Origin: Streptomyces achromogenes
GTDB lineage: Bacteria; Actinomycetota; Actinomycetes; Streptomycetales; Streptomycetaceae
Length of the DNA stretch: 64,000 nt
NCBI RefSeq assembly: GCF_030816715.1
Contig: NZ_JAUSYH010000001.1
Coordinates: 2,914,001-2,978,000 of the forward strand
Direction: 5' to 3'
Below the pieces are notes generated by a model. The model was not told the origin of the DNA. It worked only from the letters and a program-made list of their open reading frames with translations, and did not search any database. The translations under genes and the position numbers were made by a program. Positions 1-7,561 of this stretch are shown here, in pieces (position 1 is the stretch's first letter; the number at the start of each line of letters is the position of its first letter).

Positions 1-371
1 TGGAGCGTCTGCCCCACGGCCTGGACGCCCCGGTCGGCCATCGCGGCTCGAAGCTGTCGGGCGGTGAGCGGCAGCGCGTCGCCATCGCCCGCGCCGTCCT
101 GCGCAAGCCCCAGCTGCTGCTGTTGGACGAGGCGACCTCGCAACTCGACGCCGTCAGCGAGCTGGCGCTGCGGGACGTCATCGCGGACGTGGCCCGGGAG
201 ACCACTGTGCTGGTGGTGGCCCACCGCCTGTCGACGGTGACAGGCGCCGACCGGATCGTCGTCATGGACGCCGGCCGGGTCCGGGCCGTGGGCACCCATC
301 AGGAACTGGTGGACCAGGACCGGCTGTACGCGCGGCTGGCGGCCTCCCAGCTCCTGACCCCCGCGCGATGA
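1..371 (+). CDS. ABC exporter ATP-binding domain, C-terminal part (5' end outside window)
   Basis: The reading frame is open from base 3 and stops at 371, so only the last 122 residues of a nucleotide-binding domain are seen. The order is the ABC signature LSGGERQR, Walker [13 protein letters not shown], the H-loop in VAHRLSTV and a standard exporter C-terminus. It would power export across the cytoplasmic membrane, either fused to or paired with a membrane domain to the left. The wording around EATSQLDAV and the short tail resemble exporters of class III lanthipeptide clusters (RamB/AmfA type), but this is a memory-based hint. The substrate cannot be read from this fragment. A two-component pair follows convergently. 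Confidence 0.9.
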   Translation, partial: ERLPHGLDAPVGHRGSKLSGGERQRVAIARAVLRKPQLLLLDEATSQLDAVSELALRDVIADVARETTVLVVAHRLSTVTGADRIVVMDAGRVRAVGTHQELVDQDRLYARLAASQLLTPAR

Positions 372-743
372 GCCCCCACACGCAGGGTTCTCCGGCCGTC
401 CACTGCCCCAGTCCCGGCCGGACAACCCACGCACCGACACCCACGGAAACCAAGACCCCGAAAGGCAGCCTGATGCGCACCGAGTCCGCCATCGGTTGCA
501 GACATGGGCTAGGGGACTGGACTGGCTGGCCCAGCCGACTGCGCTGTTCGGCGGCGTGTACGGGCTCGGACTGTCCGCCTGGTGCCGGGATCCTCACCGG
601 GCTGACGCGGCACCGGGCACGGTCGGGACGGGGCTGGACGAGGGGGCGAGCCGGCGGAGCACGGTCCAGGGGCGCGCCGGCTCGCGTTGCGGGCCGCGGC
701 TCACGGGTGGGTCTTGTGAGCCGCAAGCCGACGAAACAGCATG
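372..743. other. 372-bp gap, no supported gene
   Basis: This lies between the exporter stop and the convergent histidine kinase stop. Short overlapping frames exist, for example an ATG at 473 with an AAGG-like Shine-Dalgarno 10 bases upstream that gives a Cys-rich then Arg-rich peptide. None has convincing codon bias or family resemblance. A small precursor peptide or a gene remnant is possible but unproven. Confidence 0.4.
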
Positions 744-1856
744 TCAGTCCGCGCTGAGGGGAACCCTCAGCCGCACCCGGTAGCCGCCCTGCGCGGTCGG
801 GCCCGCGTCCAGGGTGCCGTGCAGGATCTCGGCCCGTTCGCGCAGACCGACCAGGCCCTGCTGCGATCCGGGCAGGGAGAGGGAGGGGCGCGTGGGAGGG
901 GTGTTGGTGACGGTCACTCCGATACCGTCCCCGTCCTGCCACAGCTCCACGCGAGCGTTGGCGCCGGGGGCGTGCTTGCGGACGTTGGTCAGCGCCTCCT
1001 GAACCGTGCGGTAAAGGGCGCGTTGGGCGGGTGTGCCCACGGTGGGCGGCAGCTCACCCGTCAGCTCCGTGTGAGTGCCACTGGATTCCACCAGTTTACG
1101 CAGGTCGGCCAAGGTGGGCTGCGGCGTCAGCTCGGTGGATTTGCCGCCTGAGGCGCGCAGCAGCGTGACCATGGTGCGCAGCTCGTCGAGGGTGGTGACG
1201 CTCAGCGAACGGATCGTGCGGGCGGCCTCCTTGGCGTCCGCGTCCTTGGCGGCGACCTGCAACGCCCCGGCCCGTACGGCGATCAGGCTGACCTGGTGGG
1301 AGACCACGTCGTGCATCTCGCGGGCCAGCTGGGCGCGTTCACGGGCGAGCACGGCCTGGGCGTGCAGGGTCCGCTCGTGCTCCCTGGCCTCCTCGACCTC
1401 GGCCAGCCGCCGCGCCAGGTCCCGTCGTGCCTGGAGAAGCTGGCCGAAGAGGACCGGGGCGACGCTGGTTGCCAGGCCGTACACGAAGAAGACCAGCGTC
1501 ATGGTCCGGTCCGCCTCTGCCAGGGGCCACGGGGTACTGCTCGCGACGGCGGCCAGCACGACGCACACCGCGAGGAGACGGCGGTTGCGGGAGCGTTCGG
1601 CCAGCGTGAACAGCGCCGCGAGCACAGCGACGGCGACATCCTGCATCAGCGCGATGGGCAGGGTGAGCAGGAGGACGCCGAGCGGGAACCTGCGCCGGAA
1701 AGCCAACGCGGCGCAGCCGACCGCGGCCAGCGCGACCTCGGGGCGCGTGTGCTCCCACATGTCCACCACCAGCACGTCCACGGCCGCCACCGCCACCAGG
1801 ACGATGTCGACGACCGGCGCGGGAACCCGCTGCCACACGGCACGGGCACGGCTCAT
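744..1856 (-). CDS. Two-component sensor histidine kinase, NarL/DesK-type
   Basis: A 370-aa membrane sensor kinase. Hydrophobic segments fill roughly residues 14-33, 40-82, 95-108 and 118-140, followed by a coiled-coil linker (141-175). The HisKA_3 dimerisation box has the phospho-accepting His182 in REMHDVVSHQ. The HATPase_c domain shows the N box (QEALTNVRKHA) and a C-terminal G box (GLVGLRERAEI). It autophosphorylates and passes phosphate to the response regulator encoded just upstream. Its ATG overlaps the regulator stop (ATGA at 1853-1856), so the two are translationally coupled. The signal is unknown. The short loops between helices suggest intramembrane or envelope sensing, as in the LiaS/DesK group. 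Confidence 0.93.
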   Translation of the reverse strand: MSRARAVWQRVPAPVVDIVLVAVAAVDVLVVDMWEHTRPEVALAAVGCAALAFRRRFPLGVLLLTLPIALMQDVAVAVLAALFTLAERSRNRRLLAVCVVLAAVASSTPWPLAEADRTMTLVFFVYGLATSVAPVLFGQLLQARRDLARRLAEVEEAREHERTLHAQAVLARERAQLAREMHDVVSHQVSLIAVRAGALQVAAKDADAKEAARTIRSLSVTTLDELRTMVTLLRASGGKSTELTPQPTLADLRKLVESSGTHTELTGELPPTVGTPAQRALYRTVQEALTNVRKHAPGANARVELWQDGDGIGVTVTNTPPTRPSLSLPGSQQGLVGLRERAEILHGTLDAGPTAQGGYRVRLRVPLSAD

Positions 1857-2524
1857 CGACCGGCGTCCGACCGCGGGCGCTCGTCGAGCAGCCCGGCCCG
1901 CTGCGCCAGCAGCGCGGCCTGCACCCGGCTCGTCACCCGCAGCTTCGTGAGGATCGCGCTGACGTGGTCCTTCACCGTGCCCGCCCCCAGGTGGATGCGC
2001 GCCCCGACGTCGGCGTTCGACAGCCCCTCCGCCACCAGGACGAGGACGTCGCGCTCCCGCGCGGTGAGCAGCCGGACCCGCGCGGCCTCCTCGTCGACGG
2101 CCGTCTCGGTGCCGGGGTGGCTGTGCAGCAGCGTCCGCGACGCCTTGGGCGACAGCACCACACCGCCCGCGACCAGGGTCCGCACCAGGTGGGCCAGCTG
2201 TTCCGGCTTCGTGTCCTTGAGCAGGAAACCGGCCGCACCGGAGTGCAGCGCGGTCAGGATGTACTCGTCGGCGTCGAACGTCGTCAGCATCGCCACCACC
2301 GGCGGACCCGGCATCGTCCGCAACTCGCGCAGGACCGTGAGCCCGTCGACGTCCGGCATCCGGATGTCCAGCAGCACCACGTCCGGCCGCTCCCGCCGGA
2401 CGGTCTCCACCGCGTCGCCGCCGCTCGCGGTCGCGACGACCTCGATGTCCTCGGACGCGCCCAGAATGAGTTCGAAGCCCGAGCGGACCAGTGCCTCGTC
2501 GTCGACCACCACTACCCGGATCAC
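1853..2524 (-). CDS. Response regulator, NarL/FixJ family (LuxR-type HTH)
   Basis: A 223-aa regulator partnered with the kinase that follows it. The receiver domain has acidic residues Asp8/Asp9, the phosphorylation site Asp53 in VVLLDIRMPD, and the later Thr and Lys switch residues (MLTTF, FLLKD). The C-terminal LuxR-type HTH begins near LTARERDVL and contains GLSNADVGARI and GTVKDHVSAILTKL. I chose the GTG at 2524 because the receiver domain starts immediately there and purine-rich GAGGCGGAG lies just upstream. The frame is open for 53 more codons, but that extension is Arg/Ala-rich and unlike the family. Its target is probably a nearby transporter or its own operon, which is inference. Confidence 0.93.
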   Translation of the reverse strand: MIRVVVVDDEALVRSGFELILGASEDIEVVATASGGDAVETVRRERPDVVLLDIRMPDVDGLTVLRELRTMPGPPVVAMLTTFDADEYILTALHSGAAGFLLKDTKPEQLAHLVRTLVAGGVVLSPKASRTLLHSHPGTETAVDEEAARVRLLTARERDVLVLVAEGLSNADVGARIHLGAGTVKDHVSAILTKLRVTSRVQAALLAQRAGLLDERPRSDAGR

Positions 2525-2903
2525 GCGCTCCGCCTCACCCTCGTTCCTGTCTACGGCCCATGCCGACTCGACCCTAAAGCCACGTAGAGCCCTTGCGACC
2601 CGGCGAGCGGCAGCTCCAGCCACACGGCGGGGTGCCACCCACCACTCGGCAGGGACACGGCAGCCTTCTGCCGGATAGTCCATGATCGGCCCGAGTTTCC
2701 ACCCTGAGGGCCATGACCCATCACCCAGACTCCGGGCCCCTTGCGGCCGACGCGCCGTCCCCCGAACGCGAGCGCAGTGAGTCCTCGACCGGCGCGCCTC
2801 AGGAAGTCGATGGCCGCGCTCCGCCGGAACGGCTCACGGGGCCCGCCCGTCGGAGGCGGACGATCAAGGGACCGGATCAGCCGCCCACCCAGCAAACCAT
2901 TTA

Positions 2904-2946
2904 GATTCCATGGAATCAACTTCCAGAGATTATTGTTCCATGGGAT
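2904..2946. promoter_or_regulatory. Pair of palindromic operator-like sites
   Basis: GATTCCATGGAATC at 2904-2917 is a perfect 14-bp palindrome. A second, imperfect copy, GTTCCATGGGAT, occupies 2935-2946. Their centres are 30 bp apart, about three helical turns, which suits cooperative binding on one DNA face. They sit about 95-135 bp upstream of the radical SAM gene at 3039, in an AT-richer stretch. No regulator is encoded next to them. Confidence 0.55.
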
Positions 2947-2994
2947 GCAGGTTAGGCGTCCAGTCGCCTCGCCCCGCGCACAGCAAAGGAACGA

Positions 2995-3016
2995 GGCCGC
3001 CCGCTCGCGGGCGGCC
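2995..3016 (+). promoter_or_regulatory. Leader hairpin before the radical SAM gene
   Basis: GGCCGCCCGC-TC-GCGGGCGGCC is a perfect 10-bp inverted repeat. It ends 6 bases before the Shine-Dalgarno AGAGAGGA (3023-3030). There is no T-run after it, so a simple terminator is unlikely. It may act as an mRNA stability or attenuation element, or be a protein-binding palindrome. Confidence 0.4.
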
Positions 3017-3038
3017 GACACCAGAGAGGACGCCCGTC

Positions 3039-3920
3039 ATGGAACCGGTCGAGATCGAGGCGAAGACCCTGATCCAGAAGTCGAAGACCCCGTCGAACGA
3101 CTACGTGATCAACCCCTACACCGGCTGCGTTCTGGGCTGCGCCTACTGCTTCGCCTCCTTCGCGGGGCGGCAGTTCGGCCGGTCGGTCACGGAGTGGGGC
3201 GACTACCTGTACGTGAAGAAGAACGCCGTCGAACTCGCCCGCAAGGAACTGGCCAGGATGCCTGAGCACAAGCGCCACGGCACGATGCTGCTCAGCTCGG
3301 TCACCGACCCCTACCAGGGCCACGAGACCAAGTACCGGCTCACCCGCGGCATCCTGCGCGAACTGAAGACCGTCGAGTACCCGGGCCTGGTCCGCATCCT
3401 GACCAAGTCGCCCGTCGTCACCCGCGACATCGACCTGCTCACCAGCCTCCCCCGGGCGGAGGTCGGCATGACCGTGACCACCGCGGACGACAAGATCAGC
3501 CGCTGGCTGGAGGTCCGCGCCCCGCTCGCCTCCCGCCGCCTGCGCACCCTCACGGAACTACGCGAGGCCGGCATCCCCACCTTCGCCTTCGTCGGCCCGC
3601 TCCTGCCCCACTTCGCCGCCCAGCCCGAACTCCTGGACCACCTCTTCGGACAGCTCGTCGAAGCGGGCATCACCGAGGTGTTCATGGAACACATCAACCT
3701 CAAGCGGTACATCCGCGAGCGCATGGACCAAGTCCTCGCCGACGAACCCGACGAGGTGCGCGAGGCGTACGTACAGGCCCGATCCAACGAACACCGCGAA
3801 CAGCTCGACGCGATCGTGGCCGGCCTACTGGCCAAGCACGGGCTGCGGCTGCGTTTCGACGAGGTCGTCCACCACGATGACAATGACGCCCTGCGGCAGA
3901 GGTTGGCCGACCCGGCGTGA
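3039..3920 (+). CDS. Radical SAM protein, Rv2578c/SplB-like family
   Basis: A 293-aa cytoplasmic protein with a radical SAM [4Fe-4S] motif at Cys30, Cys34 and Cys37 (TGCVLGCAYCFA), preceded by NPYTGC and followed by conserved TDPYQ and ILTKSP segments. This pattern matches the actinobacterial Rv2578c family, distantly related to spore photoproduct lyase; the substrate is not established for the family. The ATG at 3039 has a good Shine-Dalgarno (AGAGAGGA) 8 bases upstream. An in-frame upstream ATG at 2910 lies inside the palindromic operator and is unlikely. It is monocistronic, with two operator-like palindromes and a hairpin in front and a strong hairpin behind. Confidence 0.85.
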   Translation: MEPVEIEAKTLIQKSKTPSNDYVINPYTGCVLGCAYCFASFAGRQFGRSVTEWGDYLYVKKNAVELARKELARMPEHKRHGTMLLSSVTDPYQGHETKYRLTRGILRELKTVEYPGLVRILTKSPVVTRDIDLLTSLPRAEVGMTVTTADDKISRWLEVRAPLASRRLRTLTELREAGIPTFAFVGPLLPHFAAQPELLDHLFGQLVEAGITEVFMEHINLKRYIRERMDQVLADEPDEVREAYVQARSNEHREQLDAIVAGLLAKHGLRLRFDEVVHHDDNDALRQRLADPA

Positions 3921-4002
3921 GCGCGTCGCAGCGGCGGCAGCGTTCAGGCGATGGAGCGCCGACCAGGTACCCGACTGGCCACCCTTCATGTGGACATGGC
4001 GA

Positions 4003-4045
4003 AGCTCCGTGTGCCGGTGAGGAGGCCGCACCGGCACACAGAGCT
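4003..4045. terminator. Bidirectional terminator hairpin
   Basis: A long stem has GTGTGCCGGT (4009-4018) pairing with ACCGGCACAC (4030-4039), extended beyond one mismatch by AGCTC/GAGCT. It lies between the convergent radical SAM gene and the first beta-helix gene and could end transcription from both sides. Confidence 0.7.
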
Positions 4046-4076
4046 CGTTTCGGAGATCGTGACCCGGACCGCTTCG

Positions 4077-7000
4077 TCAGCTGACGGAGAACTGGCTGAA
4101 GTGGGTGGTGCCGATGGTTCCGGCGTGGGCCGTGGAGAACATGCCCGCGTCCTCGGTGCTGTTCGCCCCGGTCAGTGTCGCGGTGCCGACAGTGGTCCAG
4201 GTGGTGCCGTCGACGGAGTAGGAGCCTGTGACCGACGTGCCGCTCCTGACCAGGCGGAGCCAGACAGGCGCGACGGTGGCGCTTCCGGTCTTGATGGTGT
4301 TGGCGTCGAGGTAGCCGTCACCGTTGGAGTCCGACGACAGGGCGATTCCGTTGCCGGGGGTGGTGGCGAGGACGAGGTACCCGGCGGACGAGCCGGCGGA
4401 GGCGATGTTGTTGCGCAGCATCAGGCCGGCTTTGGCCCAGCTGTTGGTCTTGTCCTGACTGGCGACGCGGACGGTGACGGTCGAGGACGTTCCAGCGGCC
4501 CCCGTCTGGTAGGCGGCCGAATACTCGTCGTCGTATGCCGTGCCGGAGCGCCATACGTCGATGCCCGCGCTGGTCAGGGAGGTCACTCCGCCGCTTTGGC
4601 TGACGGCGGCCGGAGTCGAACTGTAGGCCCTGAAGGGAGAGGTGACGATCTGCAGGTTGCTGAATGTCGCGCTGCCGGCGGTGGTGCTGTGGGCCGTGTG
4701 GATGACACCGACGTCCTGGGTGGTCGCCATGGACGGCAGGGTCACCGTCGAGCCGACCTGGGTGAAGGTGGATCCGTCGGTGGAGTAGTAGGCGGACACC
4801 TGGGTGGCGGTGCGGGTGAGCCGCACCCAGACCGGCGCTTTGACGGCGGAAGCCGTGGAGGTGAGCTGGTCGAGGTAGCCGTCGGCGTTGGAGTCCCACT
4901 GGAAGTTGACGCCGTTGCTAGGGGTCGCCGTGACGACCGTGTATCCGGCGGAAGAGCCTTTGCCCGTGAGGTCGTTGCGCAGGACGACGCCGGCTTTGGC
5001 CCAGCCGTTGCTGTTGTCCAGGTTGTCGACCCGGGCGGTCACCGAGGTCCCGTTGGCGGCCGCCCCGTTTCGAAAGACGGTGCCGTAGGCGTCGTCGTGC
5101 TGTCCGCCGGCGCCCCAGATGTCCGCGCCCGCGTCGGTGATGGTGAAGCGGCCGCCGCTCTGGCCGGTGTTGGCCGGAGTGGAGGAGTAGGCGCTGTAGG
5201 GCGAGGTGACGGGGTCGGTGGTCAGCGGACGGTACAGCGGCTGGATACCGACACTCTCCATGAACGTCTTGGCACCTGACGGCCAGCTGCCGTTGCTGAC
5301 GACGACGGTGCCGCTCACCACGTCACCGCGGCCGTTGGTGTTGGTGATGTTCGCGGAACTGTTGTTCGTCCAGTTGTCGGTCAGGGTCAGGGCGCCGGTG
5401 TTGTTGGTCGAGCTGGCGTTCTCGTGGCCCCAGCTTCCGGTGTTGCGGAAGACGTTGTTGGTGTCCGTGAAGTTCCGGGAGCCCTCGTCGTGGTAAAAGC
5501 CGAAGTAGCCGTTGTTGCTGTGGCAGTAGTTGCGTTCGAAGGTGCTGCCCGGTGACGCCGACAGGGTGTACATGCAGCCGCCGTCGGTCATCTGCTGCAT
5601 GAGGTCGTGGATGTAGTTGTCGGTGACGTGGTTGTTCGCGGCGGTGGTCGCGGTCGTGTAGGTGGGCTGGTAGTTGTACAGGCCCCGGTTGACGTAGTCC
5701 TGGCTGCCGCCGATGTCGTTGACGCCCCAGCCGTAGCCGATGGTGAGGCCGGAGTAGGGCAGGTTGTACACCTCGTTGTGTGCGACGGTCGCGCCGTTCA
5801 CGTAGGTGACGAGGATGGCCGACATGTCACGGTATTCCAGCGCGACGTCATGGATGAGGTTGTTGCTCAGCGTGATGTTCCGGTTGGTCATCCGGCTGTC
5901 ACCGGGGTGGTGCGCGTCCGCCTGAAGACCGCCGACGACGATGCCGCCGCCCGCGTCCTGGGTGAAGACGTTGCCGGTCGCGGTGACGGTGTCGGCGCCG
6001 AGACCCACGCCGGTGGTGTGGGCGTTGGCGTCGTTGCCGATACCGAGGCCGCTCTGCCCGAGCTGGGTGAACCGGTTACCGGTGAACGTGATGTGGTCGG
6101 CGGCCGAGACCTGGACGGCAGAGGGCATCTGCTCCCAGTGAGGGCGTGTTGCTTCGAAGAGCCGGCAGCCGCTCTGGCAGGAGGTCAGCGCGTCCGACGG
6201 GCGGTCCCAGGTACCGGTGAGGTAGGCGCCGGTCTGCTGGCTGGCGTAGCCCTGGGTGGTGGGGTCCAGCCAGCTGGTGCCCGAGAACTGAAGCCCTGAG
6301 AAGGCGATGTGGGTGGCGGGTGAGGAGTAGGTACCCCCGACGTTGATGATCGACTGCAGCTTCGGCACCTCGACATCGGCCGTGCTCATGTCCTGCCCGG
6401 AGAGCGGCTTGTAGTACAGGGTGCCGGTGGTGGTGTCGAGGTACCACTCGCCGGCCGCGTCGAGGAACTCGTAGGCGTTCTCGATGTAGAGAGGGCCGGA
6501 CCGGAAGGGGCTCGTCAGGGTGTCGTAGCCGAACGTGTTGTTGTCCCACGAAGGCTGGGCCATCGTGATGGTGCCGCTGCTGATGCCAGTCACCGGCGCA
6601 TAGCGGTCGGTGAAGGATCCGATGCCGTGGATCTCGGTCCGGCCGGGCTGGGCAAGGCTGTTGAGGTAGCTCAGCGAGCTGTTGGTGAACGTGTAGCCGC
6701 TGCTGGTCGCGGTCAGGTAGGAGCGGGTGAGCGCGGTGCGGGCCCGGGTGGCCAGGACGCCGTCGACGGACAGATGGCGCGCGTCGAAGCCGGTGCCGAC
6801 GTTGGTCTTCCAGATGTTCTTGGCCGAGTCCTGCACGGTCCAGCCGGTGGCCTTCTGCGCTCCGGTGATGACGGGACGGGCGCCGAGCGCGGCCTTCCAG
6901 TTCACCGTGTAGCCGCCTGTGCCCGAGTCCGCCGAGGTGAAGGTGAGCGGCGCGGAGAGCCGGTAGGTGCCGTCGGCGAGCTCGACGGTGGTGTCGGCCG

Positions 7001-7235
7001 TCATGGAGCTGTTGATCGCCCGCACATTGGTCTTGGCCTGGGTGATGGAGCACGGCTGGCTCGCGGAGCAGGCGGTGCCGGAGCCGCTCGGCGCGGCGTA
7101 GAGCGTCGTGCCGGCCGCGAAGGCCGGTCCGGCCTGGACGAGGACCGCGGCGGTTGAGGCGGTGAGCACGGCGGCTGTGGCCAGCCATGATCTGAGCCGG
7201 TTGGGAACCGAGGGACGAATGCGGGTTGTTCGCAC
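4077..7235 (-). CDS. Secreted right-handed beta-helix protein with two C-terminal LamG/DUF1349-like domains (paralogue 1)
   Basis: A 1052-aa exported protein. The signal peptide has basic residues to about 16, a hydrophobic core 17-36 and a PAFA cleavage site near 40. Residues about 42-670 form a parallel beta-helix with Asn ladders such as NNLIHDV and DNYIHDL, and the segment SGLTIGYGWG. Two repeats of about 190 aa follow (near 675 and 865). Each starts SP.AYSSTPA and contains GWAKAG or SWAKAG and DSN.DGYLD, like concanavalin-type DUF1349 modules. GH141-type glycosidases (alpha-L-fucosidase) have such a core, which fits the catabolic genes nearby, but the catalytic residues were not verified. 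The GTG start has GGAAGGTG upstream. The promoter carries the shared GntR-like operator. Confidence 0.8.
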   Translation of the reverse strand: MRTTRIRPSVPNRLRSWLATAAVLTASTAAVLVQAGPAFAAGTTLYAAPSGSGTACSASQPCSITQAKTNVRAINSSMTADTTVELADGTYRLSAPLTFTSADSGTGGYTVNWKAALGARPVITGAQKATGWTVQDSAKNIWKTNVGTGFDARHLSVDGVLATRARTALTRSYLTATSSGYTFTNSSLSYLNSLAQPGRTEIHGIGSFTDRYAPVTGISSGTITMAQPSWDNNTFGYDTLTSPFRSGPLYIENAYEFLDAAGEWYLDTTTGTLYYKPLSGQDMSTADVEVPKLQSIINVGGTYSSPATHIAFSGLQFSGTSWLDPTTQGYASQQTGAYLTGTWDRPSDALTSCQSGCRLFEATRPHWEQMPSAVQVSAADHITFTGNRFTQLGQSGLGIGNDANAHTTGVGLGADTVTATGNVFTQDAGGGIVVGGLQADAHHPGDSRMTNRNITLSNNLIHDVALEYRDMSAILVTYVNGATVAHNEVYNLPYSGLTIGYGWGVNDIGGSQDYVNRGLYNYQPTYTTATTAANNHVTDNYIHDLMQQMTDGGCMYTLSASPGSTFERNYCHSNNGYFGFYHDEGSRNFTDTNNVFRNTGSWGHENASSTNNTGALTLTDNWTNNSSANITNTNGRGDVVSGTVVVSNGSWPSGAKTFMESVGIQPLYRPLTTDPVTSPYSAYSSTPANTGQSGGRFTITDAGADIWGAGGQHDDAYGTVFRNGAAANGTSVTARVDNLDNSNGWAKAGVVLRNDLTGKGSSAGYTVVTATPSNGVNFQWDSNADGYLDQLTSTASAVKAPVWVRLTRTATQVSAYYSTDGSTFTQVGSTVTLPSMATTQDVGVIHTAHSTTAGSATFSNLQIVTSPFRAYSSTPAAVSQSGGVTSLTSAGIDVWRSGTAYDDEYSAAYQTGAAGTSSTVTVRVASQDKTNSWAKAGLMLRNNIASAGSSAGYLVLATTPGNGIALSSDSNGDGYLDANTIKTGSATVAPVWLRLVRSGTSVTGSYSVDGTTWTTVGTATLTGANSTEDAGMFSTAHAGTIGTTHFSQFSVS

Positions 7236-7328
7236 GTGACACCTTCCGGGTGGTTCAGGGAGCCTGCGGTGCCCATCGCGGGCGGGGAGAGCCCAGCGGC
7301 ACAGGAGGGGAAGGGAAATAGGGCTGTA

Positions 7329-7356
7329 ACATTAGACGTCATATGAATTTCGTCAA
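7329..7356 (-). promoter_or_regulatory. Promoter with operator in spacer, beta-helix gene 1
   Basis: Read on the minus strand, the -35 TTGACG (7356-7351), a 16-base spacer and the -10 TAATGT (7334-7329) form a housekeeping-type promoter. The spacer holds TCATATGACGT, a variant of the FadR-type TNGTNNNACNA operator found intact before the dehydratase operon. The block is nearly identical to that of paralogue 2. Confidence 0.65.
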
Positions 7357-7404
7357 TAGATTGCGCACGCGGAATTGGCCGGAGGTCAGCGCGGCCATGC
7401 GAAC

Positions 7405-7430
7405 GCCCCCGGGCCGGCCGGCGCGGGGGC
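7405..7430 (-). terminator. GC hairpin downstream of beta-helix gene 2
   Basis: GCCCCC (7405-7410) pairs with GGGGGC (7425-7430) around a GC-rich core, within sequence similar to the GntR terminator at 10871-10899. The similarity suggests it was copied along with the beta-helix gene and promoter. It can serve as a second terminator for gene 2. Confidence 0.5.
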
Positions 7431-7499
7431 GAGGCGATATCGCGGCTCCAGGTTCCCTGGCGTGATCCCCTCTTGCTGAGCCTGCAACGTTGGTTGGGC

Positions 7500-7528
7500 G
7501 GCGGCCGGCCGGTATCTGGTCGGCCGCC
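7500..7528 (-). terminator. Terminator hairpin of beta-helix gene 2
   Basis: GGCGGCCG (7500-7507) and CGGCCGCC (7521-7528) form a perfect 8-bp stem with a 13-base loop, about 33 bases beyond the stop codon of the gene ending at 7562. There is no T-run, as is common in Streptomyces. Confidence 0.6.
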
Positions 7529-7561
7529 GCCGTCGGGGCTCCGCCCCTGTCCGCCGTCGGT

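Noticed and set aside
2551..3021. 156-aa minus frame between the response regulator and the radical SAM gene
   Set aside because: No ribosome-binding site and no family. It spans the operator palindromes and its composition is not gene-like.
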